Shown: one piece after another, positions 55,080 through 63,122 of the stretch
Layout of the letters: each line of letters starts with the position of its first letter
How positions within the stretch are numbered: the first letter of the stretch is position 1
Assembly: GCA_947089135.1 (NCBI GenBank)
Contig: CAMUJF010000010.1
Coordinates: 21,109-85,108, forward strand
Origin: an uncultured Clostridia bacterium
Lineage (GTDB): Bacteria; Bacillota; Clostridia; Oscillospirales; Ruminococcaceae
DNA length: 64,000 nucleotides
Reading direction: 5' to 3'
Translations under genes and position numbers: made by a program
Notes under the pieces: model-generated
Told to the model about the DNA's origin: nothing
Database searches by the model: none
Seen by the model: the letters and a program-made list of their open reading frames with translations, nothing else

Positions 55080-56084
55080 ATGGACATCGGAATTGATTTA
55101 GGTACTGCAAATGTAATGATAGCTGTAGGAAATAAGGGCGTTGTCCTGAATGAGCCGTCGGTTGTGGCGTTTAATAAAAAGCTTGACGAGGTCATAGCCG
55201 TTGGAGACGAGGCTCACAGAATGATAGGAAGAGTCCCCGACTATATTTCAGTGGTAAGACCTCTTAGCGACGGTGTTATTTCCGACCACAAGATGACGGA
55301 AAAAATGATCGCCTGCTTTATCGAAAAGGTAACGGGAAAACAGCTTTTTATGCCAAACATTATAATGTGCATACCATCGTCGATAACCGATGTGGAAAGC
55401 CGCGCAGTGATCGAAGCCGCAAAGATCGCAGGTGCGAGACAGGTATATCTTATTGAGGAGCCTGTGGCTGCTATTATGGGTGCGGGGGTGGATATTTCCG
55501 CCGCGGACGGGAATATGGTGGTTGATATCGGAGGCGGAACTACCGACATAGCTGTAGTTTCCATGAACGGCGTTGTCGCTAAGTCCTCGGTGAAAATGGC
55601 GGGCAGCAAGCTTGATAAGGCGATAGTAAAGTATGTCAGCAGCCGTTACAGGATACTGATAGGCGAAAAAACTGCTGAAAATGCCAAAATGGCTGCGGCA
55701 AATGTATATTCGCCCGACGGAAGCAGAAAAATAGTTGTTAAGGGAAGACATCTTGTGCGCGGGCTTCCAGAAAAGGTAGAGGTAACGGATTACGATATTT
55801 ACGAGGCGATAATTGACAATATAAGAGAGATGATCACAGCGGTCAAGGACGTTATGGAAAATACCCCTCCGGAGCTGGCGGGAGATATTTACCGCAACGG
55901 GGTGTATCTTACCGGCGGCGGAGCAATGCTTTACGGTCTGGACAGGCTGATGTCCTCGGAATTGGGAGTCAAATGTTGTGTCGCAGAGGATCCGATATCC
56001 TGCGTGGCGAGGGGAACTGTCTGTGCGTTCAAAAATATTGACAAGCTTCTGGATGGCTTTGAGCACGTGTCGATGTACAAGTAG
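55080..56084 (+). CDS. MreB/Mbl-family actin-like protein
   Basis: About 334 residues of a bacterial actin that guides cell-wall elongation. Seen are the phosphate-1 loop IGIDLGTANVMIAV, phosphate-2 VVDIGGGTTDIAVVS, EEPVAAIMGAG and the adenosine motif GVYLTGGGAMLYGLD. The start is uncertain: GTG 55053 overlaps the comFC stop but lies only 2 bases after GGAG, while ATG 55080 gives a rather short N terminus with GGAG 12 bases upstream. No mreC or mreD follows. Confidence 0.92.
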   Translation: MDIGIDLGTANVMIAVGNKGVVLNEPSVVAFNKKLDEVIAVGDEAHRMIGRVPDYISVVRPLSDGVISDHKMTEKMIACFIEKVTGKQLFMPNIIMCIPSSITDVESRAVIEAAKIAGARQVYLIEEPVAAIMGAGVDISAADGNMVVDIGGGTTDIAVVSMNGVVAKSSVKMAGSKLDKAIVKYVSSRYRILIGEKTAENAKMAAANVYSPDGSRKIVVKGRHLVRGLPEKVEVTDYDIYEAIIDNIREMITAVKDVMENTPPELAGDIYRNGVYLTGGGAMLYGLDRLMSSELGVKCCVAEDPISCVARGTVCAFKNIDKLLDGFEHVSMYK

Positions 56085-56111
56085 GCAGAGACGTTTATTG
56101 AGGGAGATATT

Positions 56112-56741
56112 TTGAAGAAAACGCTGTGCTTTTTAATATTGCCTGTGACGTTCGTTCTGACAAGGATTCCGTTTGCGGAAGATGCGTCTCAAATAATAAG
56201 CTTCGGACTGTTTATTGCAGTTAATTTTATTGTAAGCCTGACGTTTTATTTTATATTTAAAAAGGTAAAATTTACATTACCGAACGCAATTTTAACTGCC
56301 GCACTTTTATTCGTGACAGACCAACTTATAAAAATAATTATTTACAAATTTGATCTCAGTGCCAATCTGATCGGAGATTTTTTGCGGATAGAACCTACAA
56401 AAAATCTTAACCAAACAGCAATGTTCAACTTATTTGACGTAGAACTGAAAAGTACGTTTATTATAATATTTAAAGCTGCTTTGATTTTGGCTTTATTATG
56501 TATATTTATAAAATTAAAGAATAAAGGTATGAATATTTGGTATGCATTTATATTGTTGTTTTCGGCAGGTATTGCAAATTTTGTAGACTCAGTCGCATGG
56601 GGCTATACGTTGGATTATGTTCTTTTCATCAAGCTGACCTGTTATGACCTTAAGGATTTTTATGTGGATACGGCTATAGGCTTTGTGCTGATAGAATTTC
56701 TATGCACTGGGAAAAAGCAGAAGATCAGAAAAACGGTATAA
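56112..56741 (+). CDS. Divergent signal peptidase II (LspA)-like membrane protein
   Basis: A 209-residue membrane protein starting at TTG after GGGAG. It has two extra N-terminal helices and then an LspA-like core: TDQLIKIIIYKF (DQxxK motif), TKNLNQTAMFNLF, SAGIANFVDSVAWGYTLDYV and LKDFYVDTAIGF. The two Asp of the aspartyl protease dyad appear kept (in ANFVDS and FYVDT), but the usual neighbours (GNxxDR, FNxAD) are changed. Either a paralog with other substrates or a relaxed lipoprotein signal peptidase. Confidence 0.7.
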   Translation: MKKTLCFLILPVTFVLTRIPFAEDASQIISFGLFIAVNFIVSLTFYFIFKKVKFTLPNAILTAALLFVTDQLIKIIIYKFDLSANLIGDFLRIEPTKNLNQTAMFNLFDVELKSTFIIIFKAALILALLCIFIKLKNKGMNIWYAFILLFSAGIANFVDSVAWGYTLDYVLFIKLTCYDLKDFYVDTAIGFVLIEFLCTGKKQKIRKTV

Positions 56742-56800
56742 ACATAGTACAAGTATTGATCTGCATATTCTGATAATAATAAAGGTTAAGGAGTATGCTT

Positions 56801-57088
56801 ATGAAATGTACCTTGACAGAGCTTAGAAACAAGGAGATAATCAACATAAAAAACGGCGCGCGCATGGGTTATGTGGACGATGTTGAATTCGATACGGAGG
56901 ATTCTATGATAAAGTCCTTTATAGTTTATGGAAGATCGCGTTTTTTGGGGCTTTTCGGCAGGGAAGACGATATTATTCTTACCTGTGACGACATTGAGAT
57001 AATCGGAGTAGATACGGTTCTTATCTCTGCCGATGAGGCAAAATTGGCAAAAAGACGTACTATTCAGTCGAAAAGTTTGTTAAAATAA
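56801..57088 (+). CDS. YlmC/YmxH-family PRC-barrel sporulation protein
   Basis: A 95-residue protein; ATG 56801 is 7 bases after AAGGAG. LTELRNKEIINIKNGARMGY, then VDDVEFDTED and IILTCDDIEIIGVDTVLI fit the PRC-barrel YlmC/YmxH family, found widely in spore-forming firmicutes. Function poorly known. Confidence 0.9.
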   Translation: MKCTLTELRNKEIINIKNGARMGYVDDVEFDTEDSMIKSFIVYGRSRFLGLFGREDDIILTCDDIEIIGVDTVLISADEAKLAKRRTIQSKSLLK

Positions 57089-57103
57089 TACAATAAAATT
57101 TTC

Positions 57104-57132
57104 TTGCAATTATTTGGCATATATGGTATAAT
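57104..57132 (+). promoter_or_regulatory. Promoter of rpsB
   Basis: TTGCAA (57104-57109), 17-base spacer, TATAAT (57127-57132). Confidence 0.75.
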
Positions 57133-57139
57133 ATTAAAG

Positions 57140-57270
57140 CAATTCGCATGGCGAAATTCGCACGCGTGAGTTTTTGACGGTTGGTGCTTACCCGAAAAAA
57201 AGCTGCTGTCAAGCTAAGCCGCGCGGAGGTGCGCTGTCCCTATGGGCGCGCTGAAAACTATTTTTTTAGG
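57140..57270 (+). ncRNA. Candidate rpsB (S2) leader RNA
   Basis: The 140-base leader holds ATTCGC with GCGAAT-like partners (57142-57162), a GCCGCGCGGAGGTGCGCT segment and GGGCGCGCTG near 57245-57254, which can form alternative GC-rich stems before AGGAGG. Leaders of S2 mRNAs are often autoregulatory in firmicutes. Recognised by place and pairing only. Confidence 0.4.
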
Positions 57271-57281
57271 AGGAACTACAA

Positions 57282-58019
57282 ATGGGCGTAGTATCAATGA
57301 AACAGCTTCTTGAAGCAGGCGTGCACTTCGGTCACCAGACAAGAAGATGGAACCCGAAGATGGCTCCGTACATCTTCACAGAAAGAAACGGCATCTATAT
57401 CATCGACCTTCAGAAGACCGTAAAGAAGCTTGACGAGGCTTACAGCTTTGTTAAGTCCGTTGCCGAGAACGGCGACACGGTTCTTTTCGTCGGCACAAAG
57501 AAGCAGGCCGGCGATTCCGTAAAGGAAGAGGCTGTACGCGCGGGCGTTCACTATGTAAACGCAAGATGGCTCGGCGGTATGATGACAAATTTCAAGACCA
57601 TTCAGAGACGTATCAAGAGACTTGAGCAGCTCCACAAGATGGAAGAGGACGGCACGTTCAACCTTCTCCCCAAAAAGGAAGTTGTAAAGCTCCAGCTCGA
57701 AATTGAAAAGCTCGAAAAATACCTTGGCGGTATCAAGACAATGAAGAAGCTTCCCGGAGCACTCTTTATCGTCGATCCCCGCAAAGAGAAGATTGCTGTT
57801 GCGGAAGCCAAGAAGCTTGGTATTCCAATTGTTGCGATCGTTGATACCAACTGCGATCCTGATGACGTTGATTACGTTATCCCCGGAAACGACGACGCTA
57901 TCCGCGCTGTAAAGCTTATCGCAGGTGCAATGGCTGACGCTGTTATCGAGGGCAGACAGGGTGAGCAGGAGGTTGCTGAAGCTGCTGAAGGAGAAGCAGA
58001 GGAAGCTGCCGCTGAATAA
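57282..58019 (+). CDS. rpsB: Ribosomal protein S2
   Basis: A 245-residue S2: MKQLLEAGVHFGHQTRRWNP, YIFTERNGIYIIDLQKT, ARWLGGMMTNFKT, LFIVDPRKE and VDTNCDPDDVDYVIPGNDDA. AGGAGG precedes the ATG. The C terminus is Glu/Ala rich. Normally followed directly by tsf; here another gene lies between. Confidence 0.98.
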   Translation: MGVVSMKQLLEAGVHFGHQTRRWNPKMAPYIFTERNGIYIIDLQKTVKKLDEAYSFVKSVAENGDTVLFVGTKKQAGDSVKEEAVRAGVHYVNARWLGGMMTNFKTIQRRIKRLEQLHKMEEDGTFNLLPKKEVVKLQLEIEKLEKYLGGIKTMKKLPGALFIVDPRKEKIAVAEAKKLGIPIVAIVDTNCDPDDVDYVIPGNDDAIRAVKLIAGAMADAVIEGRQGEQEVAEAAEGEAEEAAAE

Positions 58020-58036
58020 TTCAAATAGCAGACAGA

Positions 58037-58070
58037 CAAGGCAGACACCCAATGTCTGCCTTGATTTCGG
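58037..58070 (+). terminator. Terminator of rpsB
   Basis: CAAGGCAGACA (58037-58047) and TGTCTGCCTTG (58053-58063), 11 perfect pairs; the T tract is short. Confidence 0.75.
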
Positions 58071-58137
58071 TATATAATTTTTGTCTCAATTCGACTTCGT
58101 GTTTTAAACATAATTGCGGTATTATACTGATTTACGA

Positions 58138-58211
58138 CTAAAAAGCGTGCAAAAAATCAAGCAAAAGCTTGCATATATGGGTTTTGCGCAAATTTTTGCA
58201 TACGCTTTTAG
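58138..58211. repeat. Palindromic AT-rich element with nested hairpins
   Basis: The ends CTAAAAAGCGTGCAAAAAAT (58138-58157) and ATTTTTGCATACGCTTTTAG (58192-58211) are imperfect inverted repeats. Inside are CAAGC with GCTTG (58158-58171) and the palindrome TTTGCGCAAA (58182-58191). It lies between rpsB and a low-GC gene. It could be a MITE-like or extragenic palindromic element or a structured leader. Confidence 0.6.
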
Positions 58212-58258
58212 GAGCAAATTAGTATTATACAGCTCTGTATGTAAAGGAGGTAAGAACC

Positions 58259-58798
58259 TTGGATAAGCAGGTCATTCATATATACGGCGCGTCCGGTTCC
58301 GGAACCTCTACTATGGGCAGGTTTATTAGTGATAAAGCAGGATATTTTTTCATGGATACGGATGATTATTTTTGGGAAGAAACAAATCCGCCATTTCAAA
58401 TCAAAAGAAATATTTCTGACAGGATTGCTTTGATGAAAAATGATATTGAAAGACATGACAAGGTAGTTATTTCCGGTTCACTTGTTGGTTGGGGTGATGA
58501 GCTGATACCTTTATTTACATTAGCCATTCGTGTAGCAACAGATACTGCAATACGAATTGACAGATTGAAGAAAAGAGAACGGGAGCGTTTCGGAAGTCGG
58601 GTCGATTTTGGTGGAGATATGTACGAAAGCCACCAAGAATTTCTTGATTGGGCAGCTTCTTATGATAATGGTGATATAAATATGAGAAGCAAATCAAAAC
58701 ACGATGAATGGCAAAAACAATTGCAGTGTCAGAAAATTTTATTGGACGGAAGTTTGGCTGTAGAAAAGAACTTTGAAATAATAAAGCAATATCTATAG
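58259..58798 (+). CDS. P-loop kinase-like protein inserted between rpsB and tsf
   Basis: A 179-residue P-loop protein starting at TTG with AAAGGAGG upstream. Walker A IYGASGSGTSTMGR at the N terminus, MDTDDYFWEE and the LID-like RLKKRERERFGSR place it near adenylate kinase or shikimate kinase-type NTPases of the AAA_18/topology-modulation group. It is more AT-rich than its neighbours and splits the usually adjacent rpsB-tsf pair, which suggests acquisition. Substrate unknown. Confidence 0.75.
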   Translation: MDKQVIHIYGASGSGTSTMGRFISDKAGYFFMDTDDYFWEETNPPFQIKRNISDRIALMKNDIERHDKVVISGSLVGWGDELIPLFTLAIRVATDTAIRIDRLKKRERERFGSRVDFGGDMYESHQEFLDWAASYDNGDINMRSKSKHDEWQKQLQCQKILLDGSLAVEKNFEIIKQYL

Positions 58799-58907
58799 CT
58801 TTCAGTTTGTAAAATGCTCTACTCAATTAAAAATTTATAAATATTTGCCCGATTAGTTTAGAAGAACACAAAAACAAATTGGGAGTAATTTTTTAGGAGG
58901 AATAAAA

Positions 58908-59831
58908 ATGGGAAAGATCTCAACACAGGAAATTAAAGACCTTATGAAAGCTACCGGAGTTGGCATGATGGACTGCAAAAAGGCTCTTGAGGAGGCTGAC
59001 GGCGATACGGAAAAGGCAGTTCTGATACTCCGTGAAAAGGGTCTCGCAACACAGGCAAAGAAGAGCGGCAGAATTGCTGCGGAGGGCATCGTTACTTCCG
59101 TTGTAGAGGGCAACGTTGGCGCAGTTGTCGAAGTAAACATCGAAACAGACTTTGCTGCCAACAACGAGGAGTTCAAGGCTTTCGTTGCTGCCGTTGCAAA
59201 AACTGTTATCGAAAAGAATCCCGCCGATCTTGACGCGCTTAAGGCCGCCACTATCAGCGGAGGCGACAAGAGCGTAGAGGAAACTCTTCAGGATCTCTTT
59301 ATCAAAATCAGAGAGAACATGGTTATACGCCGTTTTGTAAGAATGGAGGGTGTTCTTGTTCCTTACGTTCACGGAGGCGGAAGCATCGGCGTTATGGTAA
59401 AGCTTGATACAGACCTTCCTGCGGACAAGGTATTTGAGGTCGGCAAGAACTGCGCTTTGCAGGTTGCGGCTATGAATCCTGCATATCTTAACAGAGAAGC
59501 TGTTCCCGCAGAAGTCATTGAGGAAGAAAAGAAGATCATGATGACCCAGATGGCTGAGGATCCCAAGATGGCAAGCAAGCCCGAACAGGTTCGTGCAAAG
59601 ATAGTTGAGGGCAAGGTAGGCAAATACTACACCGAAAACTGTTTGCTTGAGCAGGCTTATGTAAAGGACGACAAGCTGTCCGTACAGAAGTATGTTGAAG
59701 CGTCCGCTAAGGAGCTTGGCGGAAAGATCAATGTTGTTGAATATGTTCGTTTCGAGAGAGGCGAGGGTATCGAAAAGAAGGCCGATGACTTTGCTGCCGA
59801 GGTTGCAAGCATGGCTAAGGGAAACGGCTGA
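58908..59831 (+). CDS. tsf: Elongation factor Ts
   Basis: A 307-residue EF-Ts, the nucleotide exchange factor of EF-Tu. TGVGMMDCKKALEEADGD at the N terminus, LREKGLATQAKKSGRIAAEG, and VEVNIETDFAANNEEF are family hallmarks. AGGAGG precedes the ATG. Confidence 0.98.
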   Translation: MGKISTQEIKDLMKATGVGMMDCKKALEEADGDTEKAVLILREKGLATQAKKSGRIAAEGIVTSVVEGNVGAVVEVNIETDFAANNEEFKAFVAAVAKTVIEKNPADLDALKAATISGGDKSVEETLQDLFIKIRENMVIRRFVRMEGVLVPYVHGGGSIGVMVKLDTDLPADKVFEVGKNCALQVAAMNPAYLNREAVPAEVIEEEKKIMMTQMAEDPKMASKPEQVRAKIVEGKVGKYYTENCLLEQAYVKDDKLSVQKYVEASAKELGGKINVVEYVRFERGEGIEKKADDFAAEVASMAKGNG

Positions 59832-59848
59832 TTTTAATTAAATAACGA

Positions 59849-59886
59849 TAAGCCGCAGAACTTTGATTCAGCGGCTTAAGTTTTTG
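59849..59886 (+). terminator. Intrinsic terminator of tsf
   Basis: TAAGCCGC (59849-59856) pairs with GCGGCTTA (59871-59878), followed by AGTTTTTG. Confidence 0.8.
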
Positions 59887-59906
59887 AAAAAATTTTTCAA
59901 AAACTA

Positions 59907-59935
59907 TTGACAATAGTAGTGCTTTGTGGTAAAAT
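59907..59935 (+). promoter_or_regulatory. Promoter of rplJ-rplL
   Basis: TTGACA (59907-59912), 17-base spacer, TAAAAT (59930-59935). Confidence 0.85.
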
Positions 59936-59969
59936 AATAATGTTATAGCGATTTTCGCTTGACAAGCTA

Positions 59970-60100
59970 TCGCATTCTAAAGACAGCAGGGGGCTGAACG
60001 CTGTGAATGGCGTGCCGTAAATCCTGCCGAGGAAAAGATGGTGAGTATTGATGTGTACTTGCGCCTTTTCCTTTTGGAAAAGGTTTTCTTTTTTGAATCC
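59970..60100 (+). ncRNA. Ribosomal protein L10 leader with attenuator
   Basis: The leader has AAAGACAGCAGGGGGC and later AATCCTGCCGAGGA, the two conserved blocks of the bacterial L10 leader whose CAGCAGG and CCTGCCG arms pair and bind the L10-L7/L12 complex. A hairpin of CCTTTTCC with GGAAAAGG (about 60065-60084) followed by TTTTCTTTTTT acts as terminator, so excess L10 would stop transcription before rplJ. Confidence 0.88.
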
Positions 60101-60153
60101 GTTAGCTGAATACGCCGAAAGGTGTTATCGAATTATCGGAGGTGAAATCATTT

Positions 60154-60666
60154 ATGCCAAGCGCAAAGGTACTTGAATCCAAAAAGGCGAGAGTTCAGGC
60201 TCTTACCGAAATGTTGGACAAAGCCACAGCGGGTGTTATCGTTGATTACAAGGGTATCACCGTTGAGGAGGACACCAAGCTCAGAAAAGAACTGAGAGAG
60301 GCAGGCGTGAACTACTTCGTTGAGAAGAACTCCATGCTTCGCTTTGCTGTTAAGAACGTTGGTTTGGACGGTCTTACAGACGTTCTGGAGGGTACTTCCG
60401 CAATTGCCGTTACAGAGGGCGATGAAACTGCTCCCGCACGTATTCTTGGTAAATTCGCGGGTAGCAACGAGAAAAAGTTTAACCTTAAAGCAGGCTTCAT
60501 CGGTAAAGAAATCTACGATGAAAAGGGCGTTACAGCTCTGTCTAAGATTCCTTCTAAGGAAACTCTGCTTGCACAGCTTCTCGGTTCACTTCAGGCTCCT
60601 ATGCAGAGTCTTGCAGCCACACTTCAGGCTCTGGTGGACAAGAAGAACGAAGAGGAAGCCGCTTGA
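60154..60666 (+). CDS. rplJ: Ribosomal protein L10
   Basis: A 170-residue L10, base of the ribosomal stalk: MPSAKVLESKKARVQALTEM, GVIVDYKGITVEEDTKLRKE and LREAGVNYFVEKNSM. ATG 60154 is 9 bases after GGAGGTG. Followed by rplL as usual. Confidence 0.97.
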   Translation: MPSAKVLESKKARVQALTEMLDKATAGVIVDYKGITVEEDTKLRKELREAGVNYFVEKNSMLRFAVKNVGLDGLTDVLEGTSAIAVTEGDETAPARILGKFAGSNEKKFNLKAGFIGKEIYDEKGVTALSKIPSKETLLAQLLGSLQAPMQSLAATLQALVDKKNEEEAA

Positions 60667-60771
60667 TCGGTACGATCCTCAGCCGTTTCACATAAGGACG
60701 GCATGAAATGCGCTACGGTTTTATTTATGGCGCAAAAACAAATTACATTAAATTAAAAGGAGATTATTATT

Positions 60772-61143
60772 ATGGCTTCCGAGAAAGTAACAAACATTCT
60801 GGATTTAATTGACGCTCTTTCTATCATTGAGCTCTCCGAGCTGGTTGAGGGTATTCAGGAGAAGTATGGCGTTTCCGCAGTAGTTGCAGCAGCGGCTCCC
60901 GCAGCAGGCGGTGCAGGTGCAGCAGCTGAAAAGACTGAGTTCGACGTTGTTCTTGCTTCCTTTGGTGACAAGAAAATGGACGTTATCAAGGCTGTTAAGG
61001 ATATCTGCGGTCTGTCCCTTAAAGAGGCTAAGGAGCTTGTTGAAGCTGCTCCTAAGGCTCTCAAGGAGGGTGCTTCCAAGGCTGACGCTGAAGATATCAA
61101 GACTAAGCTTGAAGCTGCCGGCGCTACAGTTGAACTTAAGTAA
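60772..61143 (+). CDS. rplL: Ribosomal protein L7/L12
   Basis: A 123-residue L7/L12 stalk protein: N-terminal dimerisation helix pair (DALSIIELSELVEGIQEKYG), an Ala/Gly hinge, and the factor-binding C-terminal domain (FDVVLASFGDKKMDVIKAV, ending AGATVELK). AAAGGAG lies upstream. Confidence 0.98.
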   Translation: MASEKVTNILDLIDALSIIELSELVEGIQEKYGVSAVVAAAAPAAGGAGAAAEKTEFDVVLASFGDKKMDVIKAVKDICGLSLKEAKELVEAAPKALKEGASKADAEDIKTKLEAAGATVELK

Positions 61144-61170
61144 GTTTTGCCGATACGTTAAAAGAATGGA

Positions 61171-61208
61171 AAAATCCCGTGCCGAGTTGACGGTACGGGA
61201 TTTTTTTG
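61171..61208 (+). terminator. Intrinsic terminator of rplJL
   Basis: AAAATCCCGT (61171-61180) and ACGGGATTTT (61195-61204), with CCG/CGG extending it inside, and a T run. Confidence 0.92.
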
Positions 61209-61248
61209 TAAAAATTTATTGTACTCGACAGAATTGGTAAGTTAGTCT

Positions 61249-61503
61249 TTACCAAAAATGCTTTTCGTGAGGACAGTGCATTTCCGATCTTGCAGCACGC
61301 AGCTCTACATAACAGCCGCATTTTCCGCAGGTACCTTCTCCAAGAAAATCACAGCTTTTGCATATTTCAAGTCGTCGGCTATATTCTGCCTTAGAAGTTT
61401 TTTTCCAATCCGGAAGTGCGTCAACCATTTCTCTGACCGAAGCGTAAACTCCGGTCAGGTCGGTTTCAGCCAGGAGACATTTGCGGCAAAAAGGCTTGCT
61501 CAT
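61249..61503 (-). CDS. Small zinc-ribbon protein (DUF6171-like)
   Basis: An 84-residue protein with FCRKCLLAE, LEICKSCDFLGEGTCGKCG and MHCPHEKHFW, enough Cys/His for two zinc sites. This resembles a small clostridial family (DUF6171) of unknown function. Its start overlaps the stop of the arabinofuranosidase gene (ATGA at 61500-61503), so the two are coupled. Confidence 0.75.
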   Translation of the reverse strand: MSKPFCRKCLLAETDLTGVYASVREMVDALPDWKKTSKAEYSRRLEICKSCDFLGEGTCGKCGCYVELRAARSEMHCPHEKHFW

Positions 61504-62975
61504 GAAAGTATAACCGAAACAACGGAGCAGGGAGGAAGTACCGCAGAAACATTGCCGTTAGATAACGAGACATTAAACGTTTTGGGAGCAACGCTCTCGG
61601 GTGAATCAAAGTCGTTGAGAGCGTGACATTCTTCGGTAAGTATTGTGCTCTCAGAGCTTGTTGGAGCAAATCCGGAAATTCCGCAGGAAACCTCAGCTTC
61701 CTCTTCGATTGAACAATTTGCAAGTGTAACGGTCATTTTGCCGTCCTTAACGCTGGCGGAGCATGAGATCATAGGAATTTCCGTGTCTTTTCCAACGGTT
61801 TGATTTTCAATATGGCAGTATACCGTCTCGCCGTTTTGATGAGATTTATACATATCGAAAACGTGATATGTGGGCGTTAGTACCATTTTCTCTCCCTCGG
61901 TGAGAACAAGTGATTGCAGCACATTTACAGCTTGCGCAAGATTAGCCATGATAACACGGTCGGAATGTTTGTTGAAAATGTTTAGATTGCAGGCTGCCAC
62001 AATCGCGTCCCGCATGGTGTTCTGCTGATAAAGAAAGCCCGGATTCGTGCCCTCCTCGACATCGTACCAACAGCCCCATTCGTCAACGATCAGACCGATC
62101 TTGTGCTGCGGATCGTAACGGTTCATTATCTCGCCGTGGCGTGTCACAAGTTCTTCCATGTAAAGTGTATTTGAAATTGTAGAGTAGTACTCCTCTGTCG
62201 AAAAATCACGTGCGCTGCCTTTTTTGCTCCAATTGCCTGTTGGTATGGTGTAATAGTGCAGGGAAATTCCACGGGTATGCCATTCGTTTAGATTTTTCAT
62301 GATAACTTCAGTCCAGTAATAATCGTTTGAGTTCGGACCGCAGGCGATTTTAAACAGTTCATTGCCGCTGTAATTTTTGCAGAACGACTGGTAACGGCGG
62401 TATTCATCGGCGTAATATTCGGGACGCATATTTCCTCCGCAGCCCCAGTTTTCGTTGCCTATGCCGAGATATTTCAGTTTCCATGGTTTCTCTCTTCCAT
62501 TTTGCTTACGCCAGTCAGCCATGGGGGAAACTCCGTCAAAGGTTATGTATTCTATCCATTCCGAAAGCTCCTGAACGGTTCCGCTTCCGAGGTTCCCCGC
62601 AAGGTACGGCTCGCAGCCAACCTGTTCGCATAAGTCGAAAAACTCGTGAGTACCAAAAGAATTATCTTCAGTTACACCGCCCCAGTTGGTATTGACCATT
62701 TTTTTTCTGGAGGACTTTTCTCCGATACCGTCCTTCCAGTGATATTCGTCGGCAAAACAGCCTCCCGGCCAGCGCAGTACGGGAAGCTTTATTTTTTTGA
62801 AAGCTTCCACTATATCGGTGCGTATTCCCCTCACATTTGGGATAGAGGAGTCCTCTCCGACATAAATGCCGTTATAGATGCATCTTCCAAGGTGCTCGGC
62901 AAAGTGTCCGTACAGTTCCGGATTGATTTTTGATATCTTATCACCCGCATTGATCTGTACTGCGATTTTTTTCAT
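61500..62975 (-). CDS. Alpha-L-arabinofuranosidase (GH51)
   Basis: A 491-residue cytosolic GH51 enzyme that releases L-arabinose from arabinoxylo- or arabino-oligosaccharides. NPELYGHFAEHLGRCIYNGI, LPVLRWPGGCFADEYHWKDG, YLGIGNENWGCGGNMRPEYY with the acid/base Glu (about 175) and LIVDEWGCWYD with the nucleophile Glu (about 294) are all kept. A C-terminal beta domain follows. GAAAGGACG lies upstream of the ATG. Divergent from an AraC regulator, which probably controls it. Confidence 0.95.
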   Translation of the reverse strand: MKKIAVQINAGDKISKINPELYGHFAEHLGRCIYNGIYVGEDSSIPNVRGIRTDIVEAFKKIKLPVLRWPGGCFADEYHWKDGIGEKSSRKKMVNTNWGGVTEDNSFGTHEFFDLCEQVGCEPYLAGNLGSGTVQELSEWIEYITFDGVSPMADWRKQNGREKPWKLKYLGIGNENWGCGGNMRPEYYADEYRRYQSFCKNYSGNELFKIACGPNSNDYYWTEVIMKNLNEWHTRGISLHYYTIPTGNWSKKGSARDFSTEEYYSTISNTLYMEELVTRHGEIMNRYDPQHKIGLIVDEWGCWYDVEEGTNPGFLYQQNTMRDAIVAACNLNIFNKHSDRVIMANLAQAVNVLQSLVLTEGEKMVLTPTYHVFDMYKSHQNGETVYCHIENQTVGKDTEIPMISCSASVKDGKMTVTLANCSIEEEAEVSCGISGFAPTSSESTILTEECHALNDFDSPESVAPKTFNVSLSNGNVSAVLPPCSVVSVILS

Positions 62976-63048
62976 AATATCAGCGTCCTTTCGATAATTA
63001 TATTGATAATTTATTTTTTTAAGGATTACTGTATTTTATTTTACCACT

Positions 63049-63077
63049 TGACATTTATTTTTCAATGATATATCATA
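63049..63077. promoter_or_regulatory. Overlapping divergent promoters with palindrome
   Basis: On the plus strand TTGACA lies about 63049-63054 and TATCAT 17 bases later, driving the AraC gene. On the minus strand TTGAAA then TAAAAT (16-base spacer) drives the arabinofuranosidase gene. The palindrome ATGATATATCAT (63065-63076) overlaps the plus -10 and sits just upstream of the minus -35, a good place for a shared operator. Confidence 0.6.
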
Positions 63078-63122
63078 TCTTTATACTAACAAATCCTATT
63101 ATTTGGAGGAGACGATGATATA

